Source of the DNA: Aphis gossypii
Lineage: Eukaryota; Arthropoda; Insecta; Hemiptera; Aphididae
Assembly: GCF_020184175.1 (NCBI RefSeq)
Contig: NC_065533.1
Location: 57,450,351-57,514,350 of the forward strand
Direction: 5' to 3'
Length of the DNA stretch: 64,000 bases
Shown here: positions 25,900-37,735 of the stretch, one piece after another
How positions within the stretch are numbered: position 1 is the first letter of the stretch
Layout of the letters: every line of letters begins with the position of its first letter
The notes under the pieces: model-generated
Told to the model about the DNA's origin: nothing
Database searches by the model: none
Seen by the model: the letters and a program-made list of their open reading frames with translations, nothing else
Translations under genes and position numbers: made by a program

Positions 25900-26980
25900 T
25901 ACAAATTCGTCGTAACTCGTAAAGTCGTAATAGCATTGCTGTATGCAATTTGCATTCAGTGCATCGGTGATCGTGATGGCGTCGGCACTGTTCGCACTCG
26001 TAAGCGGTCGCGCAAAAACGCATCGCTTATTCGATCGTACTAAAACAAAAAAAAATCGTAAATCGTAATCCGCAATTCACGTATCGCGATCGTCAAAGAC
26101 GATCGTTTGCGGTGGAGAGATTCTGGAAACGCGTGTGGTAACGGATCGCGCCGCCAGTGGCAGCACTGCGACAAGCCTCGAGACACGCATTTCTCGGCAC
26201 CGATCATAAGTTGGCAGTTAAACTTAAACGTATCGTTTGATGTTATGCTCAAAGTCGATACTCGCGATTCAATATCACAGGAACCACGGACTTAGGAGTT
26301 ACTACGTCATACGTCGTTATGATACAAGTGTCTACTATCAATAGTTGTACCGTACCACCTCCGAACCGCAGATTGAAACTGGACAGATTAAATATTATCA
26401 AATAATATTTGATTCGTGTCTGAACGAACGGTGGTCAGTGAACGTTTTCCGTTTGGTAAGCCGTCGGCGGGCACGTCGATTTCGCGTCTCGCAAAAACAC
26501 GTGTTTGTGTGCGTTTTGTTTATTTTATCTGTCGTTTGTGATAGATAAGTTCTCGTCCCATTCTCGACGACTGCGAGATCTTGTCGATTTGGTTTTGGTG
26601 ACTGCAGTACAATCGTGATATGAAAACCGGAACAGTGGATATTGACCACGTCCAAAGTGAAAACAATAGCTGTTTGTCGTGCAGAGTATCTGGTTCGGTT
26701 ACTTTCTTATCGGTCGCCACGTAGGTACTTCTATTTCCGCTGTAAGCACATTAAACCCGTATATTACTTAGGAACTCCAAGTATGCATAACACTACCTAT
26801 TTATCACACTATTTTGCATATCTGTGACAAGATTAATATTGAAAATTACTAATGTTTCCATGTCATAGTGCCACTCGTGTTATTATTTATAATATCTATA
26901 TTTATTACCCAATTTATTATATTATATTTTTTATTTTTATTTTATTATTATTATTAATATATTATATTTTTCGTTTACAG
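25900..26980 (+). promoter_or_regulatory. CpG-richer promoter and 5' leader of the short MePCE paralogue
   Basis: G+C and CpG rise sharply between about 25920 and 26720, then drop. An Inr-like TCAGT lies at 25956. The stretch from GTGCATCGGTG (about 25959) to the WQHC block (26169) aligns with 50200-50378 upstream of the second MePCE gene, so the leader was duplicated with the gene. An AUG uORF lies at 25976-26068 (30 codons). Plausible first-exon donors are TTTG|gtaagc (26456) or GTAG|gtactt (26725). The next exon follows the acceptor cgtttacag|G at 26981 and has another uORF (26983-27036, starting MISLAVARAL). Exact transcript ends cannot be read from the sequence. Confidence 0.65.
26134..26169 (+). 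other. Conserved leader peptide block CGNGSRRQWQHC, copy 1
   Basis: Twelve codons in a frame open from TAA 26059 onward for 60+ codons, but without any upstream ATG in that frame. The second MePCE leader has CGNGARRPWQHC at 50343-50378. Among the codon differences four are synonymous (TGT/TGC, AAC/AAT, GGA/GGC, CGC/CGG) and two change the residue (Ser/Ala, Gln/Pro). That pattern fits selection on a translated peptide, perhaps from a non-AUG start. The function is unknown. Confidence 0.5.
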
Positions 26981-27080
26981 GTATGATATCTTTAGCTGTA
27001 GCGAGAGCATTAGATTTGAAACCATTCAATGGTTAATATTTTAATATCAACCATAGCATTTATTGTAAAGTAATTTTAAA

Positions 27081-27540
27081 AGTCCAATCAATATGCAATC
27101 CTCATCATCACAAAAACGTTACAAACCTCTGCAGATTGTCAAGATATCAGCTATATCAAACCAAAAAAACAATAGAAACGAGCCCAAGTTTAAAGACAAA
27201 AATGCGTTGTTTAAATATGGAAATTATAATAGGTAAGGTTACATGTTATTTTCAAAGCCAAAAATTATTTACCTTATATATCTACCCCCACATATTTTAA
27301 CTTGGTTAGAAAAACATTTCCAAATGGAAACACATTTTAAGTGGATCAAAGGACTGTATCTTTCAATAAATTGATGAGTATGATCTAGAATATAAATAAA
27401 CTGGTATTGTGTTAATCACTATAGGTAACATTAAACAGTCTATAATATTATTATTAATTATTTTCAATTGGTGTAATTTGTAAAAATCAAGAGCATATCC
27501 TGGTTCAGTTATTATACTCTTTAATTTAATATAACTTTTC
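27081..27540 (+). repeat. Segmental duplication block, copy 1
   Basis: Exon and intron sequence matches 61254-61710 in the same orientation. Shared runs include AAACGAGCCCAAGTTTAAAG, TTGTTTAAATATGGAAATTA, GGATCAAAGGACTGTATCTT and the following TCAATAAATTG. The rest of this intron (27541-28781) holds no recognised gene or transposon. Confidence 0.85.
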
Positions 27541-29719
27541 TAATTTTAAACAAAAAAATAAGAAAATTGTATAATAGATTATTTAATTATTAACCATCGA
27601 TTTGTTTACTTATTATTCAAATATAGTAAAATAAAGACTTTTTACATACAATTATCATAATTATAACAACCTAGATTAGAAAAATTTTAGCTTCACGTAA
27701 GTTTGATTTTTAATATATAATTCATAATGAGAAATATAAAACAGTATTGGCAGTTTTTTTTGTATTTTTATATAATTAACATTACTTCATTGTTAATACC
27801 TATTTCTTAACTTGTAGTCTTAGTGTTCATCATTTTTGTGAAAAGAAAAACTTAGTCTCAAACTTCAATAGTTGCTTGTTTTCAATCCTTATATACACTA
27901 CTTATTTGCTATTTATAGATTTTAAATGTTATGTTTTTTTTTATTCATTAAATTTATTGAATTGCCAATTGGGTATTTGTGCAGGTATCTATTATAATAA
28001 TTACATTTATTAATTGTTCATATTATTCACTCTTAATACCTAGTTGTTGGTTTATGAAAATTAACTGATATGGTGGACTGTGCCACTGTAGTTAGTGTAA
28101 AAGGGAATAATAGCCTGAATTTTATTTATTTATTATTACTTTATTACATCCATTTTAAAATCTTAAAGATTTCTTATACTATAATAGTTTACATGATGTA
28201 AATTAAAAATCTGTAGTGTAATGTTAATCTTAAAATTATCAATTGGTATAAAATGGATATAATAACATATAATATTATACATGTTTAAGCTTAAATAACT
28301 CCTTTCCTTAGTATTTCAATAAAACAATAAAAATACTACATCACAGAAATAATGCCTTCTATATTGAGTAAAAATTTTGAATCCCTAAAGTGATATAGCT
28401 CTGATAAAATATACTCATGGGAACATTGTTTTGGGTCTCAATATTTACATGTATAGCATCCTCTTAATTAAGAGTTACAGTGTAAATTAAATAAAAATAT
28501 TATTAATCAAATTATAAAAATCATTAAGAACATAACTATTAAATTGTTTACTAAGTAAAAGTGTTATTCAATGTATAATAAGGTGTCATTGCAATATGCA
28601 TAATGCGTTATTTTAATTTATAATTAATTTACATAAATATTGTTTCAATTAAATATGTAACCTTTTGAAGAAATTTATATTTTTCTAGCCTTGGATTTAA
28701 ACATAAAATACCTATATGACATACATGATATTTTCAAAAAAAAATTATTTTAATGCAATTTCATATTTTTTTTTCTTTTAGATACTATGGTTATCGCAAT
28801 CCAGATGATGAAGATAATAGGCTGAAAGTGTTAACTGAACGTATAGATTTATTTTGTGGCAAGGATGTGTTGGACATTGGCTGTAATATTGGCCATGTAA
28901 CATTCAGCGTTGCTAGAGATTTTGGTGCAAAGTCGGTCGTAGGAATGGATATTGATCGTAAACTAATAAATATTGCACGCAAAAATATACAGCATTACAT
29001 CAACGATACGGCGCAGTCTTCCTTACACCGGTCACTAGATTACCATTTTAAAGATAATGCTTCTAGAAGTCATAATGATCCAAACTGTGATAAAATCAAA
29101 TCATTTCCTACATCATTAGCTACTCTATATGGCCCTATTAATTTACCTGGTATGACAGTATCTGGAAGATTTCCCTACAATGTATCGTTTTTACAAGTCA
29201 GTAATTAATAAGGTTTGTGACAATTCTACAGATTTATATTCATAACAACTGCAATATGTTACAGGGAAATTATGTATTAGAATCTGACCATTTACTATCA
29301 TTGGAAACATGTAAGTTCGACGTTATTCTCTGTTTAAGCATTACCAAATGGCTTCACTTGAATTGGGGTGATGACGGTTTAAAACGAGCTTTCAAACGTA
29401 TGTATGCACAGTTGCGACCTGGTGGAATACTTGTGGTAGAACCTCAGCCATGGAAATCATATAGTCGTAGAAAAACATTGACAGTAAATATATAAATAAT
29501 GTTATTAAACAAGTAGAATATTAATTTTTAAATACATAATTTTAGGAAAACATTTGGAAAAATTACAAAAATATTCAACTGAAACCAACAATGTTTACAG
29601 ACTATCTATTGAATGAAGTTGGTTTTTCCAACTGTGAAAGTATCTCTATACCTTATAACCCATCTAAAGGGTTCCAACGTCCGCTCAGTTTGTATAAAAA
29701 ACCTTTCATCAGTGCCTAG
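27093..29719 (+). CDS. Bin3/MePCE-type RNA 5'-phosphate methyltransferase, short paralogue
   Basis: Exons 27093-27232, 28782-29196, 29265-29483 and 29546-29719 with GT-AG introns; 315 residues. The ATG at 27093 is the first after an in-frame TAA (27066). Family: the Bin3 domain of 7SK snRNA methylphosphate capping enzyme, which uses S-adenosylmethionine to methylate the RNA 5' gamma-phosphate in the nucleus. Visible motifs are KYGNYNRYYGYRNP (41-54), SAM motif I VLDIGCNIGHVT (76-87), acidic motif II VVGMDID (99-105), the Bin3 signature LCLSITKWLHLNWGDDG (207-223), LRPGGILVVEPQPW (235-248) and the C-terminal SKGFQRPLSLYKK. The whole catalytic domain is intact. Unlike the usual long family members, the N-terminal region is only about 40 residues. 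The leader, first coding exon and first intron are homologous to the gene at 50-64 kb, so this is a tandem segmental duplicate and not a retrocopy. Confidence 0.93.
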
Positions 29720-30551
29720 AAAGAAACCAAAGTGCATAATAGTTTAACTAAATGAAACGTAAAATTCCTAAACATAGTATTAAAATACTTTATAATTTGT
29801 TATAATTCAAGTTCATTGCTTAATAATTGGTTATTTAACATTTTCATATCTCTTAATATTTAATACTATTATTTAAGTTATATTAATTTTACAATTTGGA
29901 AGATGAATTAATATTTTTATTGTTTAAAATATTTAATATATTAATTTTTTTTTCATTATTATTATTATTTTTTTTTTTTTTATGAAAGTTATTTAGTTAT
30001 ACTTTGTTTATTTATAGATATAAAAAATATAACATTGCTATTTGCTTTCACTTTTCATATACTTGTTCATTAATATGATTTTCAATATATTAATTTGATA
30101 TGTAAGCACCAATTTTTTAGTTTAATGTTATAACATAACTACAGGTGTTAAATAATCGTATTTAATTTATTCATGTGCTTCCATTCAAGTTCATTACACA
30201 ATTTATACTTAATTGTTCCTTGAAATATATTTTATTCAATATTTATGTGTATCTAGACAATATACATTATACACTATAGTTGTCTGTGTTAGCTATTAGG
30301 ATATACATAGTATCAGTGGCATACATCAATGTCCCAAGTTATACAACTGCATAGGTTGTCGCAACTTGTGATGGATGGGTGGGAAGCTTGTTAGAGGGAT
30401 ACTGGATAGTAATTAAATATTTGAGTTCCTATTTATATGGTATAACTAACTCAAAATATTATTGTATACTTAATTATACTAAATTTACAACGTAGATAAA
30501 ATCTAATAACAAGCCAATTTATTTAATCCAAAAAAATTAAAATAAAAAAAA
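29720..30551. other. 3' flank of the short MePCE gene
   Basis: AT-rich, with long T runs at 29947-29980. It presumably includes the 3' UTR. I could not choose a single poly(A) signal. At 30313 a CAGTGGCATACATC string may be a transposon terminus without an identified partner. Confidence 0.4.
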
Positions 30552-31530
30552 AGTAGGCTAGTGAGTAGTGGCATCTCTACTGTACAGTAGGACCTGTGAG
30601 CGTTGAGTGAGACAGTGGTTCACATTAATAGAGTATAGTAAAAATGTAAAATATATAGACTATAAAGATAGAAATTTGAATTCAATGCAATTTATCAATA
30701 TAATTTTCTTTATATAATATAATTCTGAGTGGAGACTATATTATTGTTATTATATAAATGATAACATAATATCCTACAAAAGTGTAGAATGAAAATACGT
30801 GTTTGTCCAGATATTATGCTATAAGTTATAACACATGCACAACATAATATATAAATATTTAATTAATAAATTAATTTGTATAGTGATATTAAAGTTGTGT
30901 TTTTTAATTCAATAGTGAATTGACATTATAGTATGTCAATAAAATACAATTAATAAGTTATTTTATTTTAATTAACTTACTCCTAGTCAGACAATTTGAC
31001 AAGGAGTGTAAAGATATATACAATCTTACATAACATAAAAATTAACAGAAATTAAATTAGATTAAAATGGACACAGATGGTAAAAAATGTTAAATATATA
31101 ATATATTATGTATACATAAGTGGCCCAACGCCCAAGAAGTAAGCTACAGTTACAATGCAATAATGCATTATTTAAATTTCGAAGCACACGATCCATAGGG
31201 TGAATTTAACCATATAGGTAATTAGAAGAGTGTGATGGTTGATGGGACGTGAAAAGGATTGTGAACTCTTGTAGGATAGGACGGTCTATCAGCCACATCA
31301 TTATTTATTTATAATTTATACATCATATTTCATGTTATGTTTTTTATATCATTACTTAGGTACACTTAAAGTAATTTATTTTAACATTAATAATACAGTC
31401 AGTCAAACTAATTTTCCCGGAAAACATTGCATTTTTGTAAATGATATTTTATGAAAATATATAACAAATAACAATAAAAGTATATAAAGATTCTACGTCT
31501 TTATAAATAATGATGTTTTATTTGAGATTG
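30552..31530 (+). repeat. Interspersed repeat, related to the WD40-gene intron 1 copy
   Basis: Starts 'gctagtgagtagtggcatctctactgtacagtagg' in degenerate form, followed by interior words shared with 15761-16850, 40998-41500 and 46480 onwards (e.g. ATTCTGAGTGGAGAC and a stretch near 31370 resembling 'aaagtaatttatttta'). No coding frame. Confidence 0.5.
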
Positions 31531-32087
31531 TGCTCACTAACAATTTTATCATAAGTATTTTCCAGTAAACACAATACGTAGGTATAACCTTCGTTTGTAC
31601 ATAATAAGCATAATAAAAAAAAATATGTCAATAATACGTGTAATACGTATTGGTACCTAGTTGGTCAAACTTCAATCAATATATGTGTAAAGATACGCGA
31701 ATATACTAGGTTTAAAATACGTTGATACATAGGTAGGTATTCGTATATTTTCCGTGGTAAAATTGCGTTTAATTTACGTCGATCATACACGTGTATTTTT
31801 GTTAGTCGAATTTAAATCGATATAATATGTAATTATCTGTTTCAGTGACGTTAAAATAATTTATTAAATGTTTTAAATGTACGACTTAGAATTAATTTTA
31901 GATTTTAAATGAATATCTACAGCTTAATTAATAGTATAGTATTTATAAATATACTAAATATTCATCCTCAGTTATTGTGTTTAACAAGCTACCTATATCA
32001 TATATTATCTATGTATACAATATTATTGTTAACAATATAACACTATAATATTAATAGAGTTATTATACCACATTACCACGGACTAAA

Positions 32088-32228
32088 GGTACGGTTTCCC
32101 TGGCAGCGTCAGACGCGTGGAACAGTGGAACAGCATGGCCGCGTCGGACGCTGCGTCTAGACGCGACCTACCTCTAGACCGGTAGTGACGCTAGACGCCG
32201 CGTCTAGACGCAGCAGGGAAACCGTACC
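32088..32228. mobile_element. GC-rich palindromic MITE with near-TTAA flanks
   Basis: The outer arms are perfect inverted repeats, GGTACGGTTTCCCTG and CAGGGAAACCGTACC. The inner parts (CAGCGTCAGACGCG against CGCGTCTAGACGCAG) continue the palindrome imperfectly. It is flanked by TAAA on the left and TTAA on the right, which fits a TTAA-targeting (piggyBac-like) MITE with one flank mutated. Its high G+C is exceptional against the surrounding AT-rich DNA. Confidence 0.7.
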
Positions 32229-33477
32229 TTAAGATTGGTAATAATATTCTATAAAATATAATATTATATTTATATTAATAATATTTAACAAAATACCCAT
32301 GTAGAGAATCAGTACCTACCTATACGTACCTATACCTATCTCAATCGATTGGGTTATCAGCAATAATTCGCTAAACCTCCAATAATCAATTGCTACTATA
32401 TATCTATAAAGTGTAGATAGATTTATATTTTGTACAGATTATTAAAAATAAAATTAATATTGTAACTAATTGATCTAAACATAGACGGGAACCAATTCGG
32501 TTAGGTACTCCCTTAATATCATTATTCATATTTTTAAAAAAAAATTTAAATAGGTATTATTTTAATTGTGTGATTTTATTCAAATATCTAAAAAAAGTTG
32601 AAATTAGATATTTTTAAAATTTTTTGGTTTCAATATGAACAATTTACAAGGAACTTTGTGTTAAATATTCAAGTTTTAGTAATAAAACAAACAGCAAAAC
32701 AATTTGCAAACTTTTGTGATTTTGATGAAATTTGGCAACGTTTAAATGCATATAAAAATAAATTGTGCATTTGTGCCCATATGTTTTAAATAAATTTATA
32801 TACTCATGACTATTGACTATAACATTACTATACAACCGCAAATCCAAAAAAAAACGTATGTTAAAATAGCTAAAAGACATAAGACATAACAGTGAATGTT
32901 TAAAACAGACTAAGTATATTATTTTAAAATTATTACCTACTCTTATTATTTATCTGTAGTAATATTGTTACTTATAAGTTATAAGTCATAAAATATGATA
33001 GGTACAGATAATTAGAATCACCTTAATAGCCGTGTTATACTGTCATCCAATATTCCGGACGAGATATAATAATAATAATAATAAAATAGGTGTATGAGAT
33101 ACGACCACAATATTCAACAACGACATTGTGTGTTAAGTGTACCTATGTATGTTTAATCGATTTTAAGATATTATATAGGTTGGAGTCGCGGTTTTAATCA
33201 TTTACTTAGATCGTGTCACCCAACACTTAGAAAACTTATAGAAGGCTTAAAACAAGAACAGACTAACACAAAAATTAAAGTAGAGCAATAAGCAATATAT
33301 ATAAGAGGACAAAACCCAATTGGAAAAAAAAAGAAAAAATATCAAAATACTGTATTAAGCATTTTAGAAATTCAAAAACATTATATACGAAAAGAAATAT
33401 TGTAAATTATTTGAAAGACTATGCCTATAATTTGTCACTGATTTACACTGATATGTCAGTATGTCACTAAATACATT
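32229..33477. other. Intergenic AT-rich stretch with a family A fragment
   Basis: A degenerate fragment of repeat family A lies at about 32590-32880 (words such as 'aatttacaaggaactttgtgttaaa'). A (TAA)n microsatellite lies at 33066-33084. No gene is supported. Confidence 0.45.
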
Positions 33478-34960
33478 TATAATAATAATAATATATTTAT
33501 TTAGCAAACAAACAACAAAAGTAATAGTTAAAAATAAGACATTATTTACAAGTTTACAAGCTCATACTATAAGAATAGATATGCTTGAAGACGGATGAGC
33601 TGAATTCGTGTTATGAGTAAATGTGTATATAAAAAGAAAAACATGTATACATTTTTAGTATTTAGAGAATTATCATTGACAAAGTAGTGGAATTACGTCT
33701 AGGTTAAAATACAATTAATATGTTTCTTATACTTCTTAAAATTATCGATAATAGTTAAATTAATATTATATTTACGCAGTAAATCAATTTCTTTGATTAT
33801 TGGACTCCGTGTTCCAAAATTAGTATTATTACGTGGTACAATTAAACTACAGTTATTTTATAATCTAGTGTTGTAACAATGCAAAGGTTGAAATTGACTT
33901 ATGTTTACTTTATACATAGGTATATAATAAAACCGCTCGTTCATAAACTTGAACAATAGTTCTAACTTTTAACTCGGAGTAAATTGAACTAGTTGAAAAC
34001 AATTTTGGTTTTCCAAGTATAATTTTGATCAATGAATTTACAGTAGAAAACATTACATTAATATGTGTGGAGTAGTTACACCCTCATATTGAAATACCGT
34101 ATGATAAAACTGATTGCGCAAGAGCTAAATAGATTACTCTAAGAGTTTTAATATCTAACATATTTTTGAGCTAACGGAATTTTTAAAGTAATTTGCTAAG
34201 AAGATTATTTACATCATAAATATGTTCATTAAATTTTAATCCATGGTCAAAATTTATTCCCAGATATTTAATACAATAAACTCAATTCAAAGCTAAACAC
34301 TTACAATGATTATTTAAATATTTACAATTATACGAGTGCACACACAGGGAAAAATCAGTGTTCATAAAATTTGAAATATTCGCGATAGTAAAGACAGTAT
34401 ATTATTTAGATTTAGATAAATTTAGTTGTAAGTTATTGTTATTGTTATTAAACCAGTCATTTATTGCAGGTAGACAGTTATTAACTATTGTATTTAAATG
34501 TTCATAGTTGTATGACTTTTAATCAAAATAACTGTATCGTCAGCATAACAAGAAATTTCAGCATTAAACTTTAGATTTAAAAATCCATTTATGTAAATAA
34601 TAATAAAACAGGGCCAAGAACAGTACCTTTGAGGAACTGAGAAACCATTTATCTGTACATCACTATAAGTAATCCATTTATTCTTACTTGTTGACGTCTG
34701 TCAGAAATGAACGATTTAATTAAATTTAGAGCATTGCCTCTTATACCACTATATTCTAATTTTTTAACTAACATATTATCATGGTTTACTGAGTCGAAGG
34801 CTTTTTTGAAATCGAGAAAAATCCCAAGAACTTTCATTTTTTTTATCAAGGTTACTGTGTATACAATTAGTAGTTATAGTTAATGGATCAATAGTGAACA
34901 TATCTGAGCGAAAACCAAATTGATTAGGCGAAAAAATTTATGTTTATCTAAAAACGACAT
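33478..34960 (-). mobile_element. Decayed non-LTR retrotransposon (LINE) reverse transcriptase
   Basis: On the minus strand, pieces of a LINE reverse transcriptase are readable across frameshifts: QFGFRSD (near 34920), FLDFKKAFDSVNHDNML (within 34649-34849), YSGIRGNALNLIKSF, the catalytic SCYADDTVILI (near 34540) and the C-terminal KYLGINFDHGLKFNEHI (near 34250). An A/T simple tail (TATTATTATT on the minus strand) near 33480-33495 may be the 3' end. Several stops and frameshifts make it inactive. Motif style is Jockey/CR1-like; the clade is not certain. Confidence 0.85.
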
Positions 34961-36389
34961 TAATCTTGATTTTATGAATTTTTCAAATATCTTTGAGACC
35001 GTATATTTTAAAATAACATACTTGAGCATTTTTAACATTTACTTTATGACTTTTAGCTATTTTATGCTTAGCAATTTTGCAGTCGATATTTTGACACTCG
35101 CCACTCACGTTTTTGGTTTTGTGGTTTTGACGTGATACCAACAACAACTTATGTAAAATAATGAATATTCAATTACATTTTTAATTATTTTGATCGAATA
35201 CAAATTTATACAAATAAAACTAAAAAATATGTCGAATGTCTTTATAAATAGCTCAACAATAATTAAAATATTTTTAAAATTATATCATACAAGTATACAT
35301 TATACAAACATTTGATAAAAATTTCAAATACCTATACTGCTTATTATTTGTTTTTGAATCACAACAACATATTTAAATATCAAATATCGTCTGAGGAGAA
35401 CCGAGAAATAGTTATTTTAATCGTAATTACGATTAAAAACTTAAAAAAAAACCAATTATTACATTTTCAAAACTTCGATATAAAATAAAAGTTTTTTTTA
35501 ATTTCTAACTATAAAATAGTTTGAAACCTTTTGAATTGAAAGGTTACTGAAAAAAAGTGAGGTTATGAATTAATAATTATCGATGTTTTTTTTAATTTAA
35601 TAATTGAAAATTTATTAGGAACCTTGAATTAAATGTTCAATCATTTTTACTAAACGAATTAAAAATGTATAAAAGAAAAACACGCCGTTGTAAAATCAAT
35701 AGGTACAGCATCCATCGCTTCGCTGAATATAAAAAAAAAAAAAGGAAAAAAGAAAAAGGAAAAAGTAGATAACCACTCTGCTGACTCGTGTAAAGTGGGT
35801 GTCAAGTGCACCTTGTGTCGTAATACTCACTTAAACTTCGTAACACACACTAATACCTATCGGTATATAACGCCTTACCTTCGTAAACTCCAAGTTATTA
35901 GTTAATGTTTAAAATCTCAACGACTTATTTATGATAGATTGTATACCCTTATAAGTTATAACTTAATTCAGTCTTCATACGTGTTGAAAGTCAAAACTCA
36001 AAAAACTGCAAGGAAAAAAATGTTTATAGCCGAAAACTCTTTTATATTAATTATTATACATTCCCCCCCCCCTAAAAAATTGCATATTCCAATACTTTAC
36101 TGAGGTCTAAAATGCTTGTTCAATAATTTAATTCGCAAGTTGTATTCATTTAAATTATTAACTTTAAAATCGATAGCCTAAGCTTTAAAAATGTAATATT
36201 TTATTAATGTTTTACAAAAAAACTATTTAAAAATTTTGATAATCTCAATAAATCCTGTAAACATTTTACAAAAATTGATTTTAAATAAAAATCATGACTA
36301 TATTTATTAAATATTTTTGAATGTTTATAATAATAATACCTTATTAGAAACCTTACTCGTATATTAAATCTAGATTTTAGATCAAATTA
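34961..36389. other. Repeat-rich intergenic stretch
   Basis: Holds a degenerate family A fragment at about 35140-35700 (GTTGTAAAATCAATAGGTAC near its end) and an about 9-10-base C run at 36064. No coding exon is seen. Confidence 0.45.
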
Positions 36390-37735
36390 AATTTTATTTT
36401 TTGGTGAAAAAGGTGGTTTATATTTTAATGGTCTGAATGCACCAAAATTTAAGTTCTTCGATAATTATTTTAAGCTAAGCTCAAGGAAAATCTGGCATTC
36501 AATTTTCAACTCTTAGCTACTTATACAAAAGTTTAAATGAATTATACCTAAAAAATAATTTGCAAATATTCATGATTTTGACGAATTTTTGTCATTATTT
36601 GAACTTCAAATACTAATAAAAAAAAAAAAGTGCCATTTATTCTTATAATTTTTTAATCACTATAAGAATAACTTATGGGGAACTTTGTATTAAATTTTCA
36701 AGTATTTTGACTCGGTTAAAGAAATTTTATCGATATTCATAAAAAAAAAAAAATAAACTAAAACGAATATTTCAAATGCCTATAAATAGTATTAAAATTA
36801 GCAAAATATTTTGAAAATTAAATCATGTAAATTAAATGCAAATCTAAATAACTGGTGAAATTTTGAAGTATCTATAACTTATACTTTTTGAATTATAACA
36901 AATATTTAATTTCGTTTGAAGATAAATCGTTATCGTTACGCGATTTTGTAAACATTTAAAATTCAAACGCACATAACATTTTTCCTATTATGATGTTTCG
37001 AGTTTTTTTTATAGCCATTTGAAGGAAAATTTATGAAAAACTTAGTGTTGAATTTTTTAATCTTAGCTAGATATAGGTAAACATACATTTTATAATTTTT
37101 CAACTACAAAATTACTTGCAAATATTCGTGATTTTGACATATTTCATAAAAATTTGAACCATAAATGCTTATAAAAAAAATTTTGAGTAACGATTTTTGA
37201 TTTTTTTTTTTTTAACTACAATAAGAACAATTCATAAGGAACCTTGTATTAAATTAAGTTTTTTTGGCTATCCAAAATTTTTTTATCGACACTTCAAAAA
37301 AAAATTGCCAGAAAAATCGAAAATTTCAATGGTCTGTAAATAGCTAAAAAAAAAATTCAAAATATTTTGAAAATTTAACTGTGTATAGAGAACGTTAATA
37401 TAAACATTTGGTGAAAACTTCAATTATTTATGATGATTAGTTTTTGAGTTATAACCATATAAAAAAATCGATTTGGTCAAAAACTGGTTTTGCGTAAAAA
37501 TTGTCGTTTTACCATCACTTTTTTTTTGTTTTTCTCAATTTTTTTTAAAACTATTGGAAAATGTTTACTTTTGACTTCTATAATGCACCAAGGATATTCA
37601 CTTTGCCATCGGAAACCAACCCCGAAGTTTGAAATTGAAGCATTATTTCGACTATTTATGCTGTACAAAAAAAAAAAAAAAATACACATTGTAAAATCAA
37701 TACATTTATCACTCCGTTCGGAATCTAAATTTAGT
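36390..37735 (+). repeat. Family A repeat, 5'-truncated copy with internal duplication
   Basis: Starts within the family at GGTGAAAAAGGTGG and ends GTTCGGAATCTAAATT, like the ends of the copy at 56570-57620. Inside, the same series of words ('gcaaatattc-tgattttgac', 'aagaa(c/t)aa(c/t)t(c/t)ata', 'atcga(t/c)a(t/c)t', 'attttgaaaat') runs twice, about 36530-36960 and 37120-37480, so the element is built of tandem about 0.5-kb units. No open frame beyond chance. Confidence 0.65.

Noticed and set aside
27093..29719. Short MePCE gene as a processed retrocopy
   Set aside because: It keeps introns, including one homologous to the long gene's intron, and a homologous promoter/leader.
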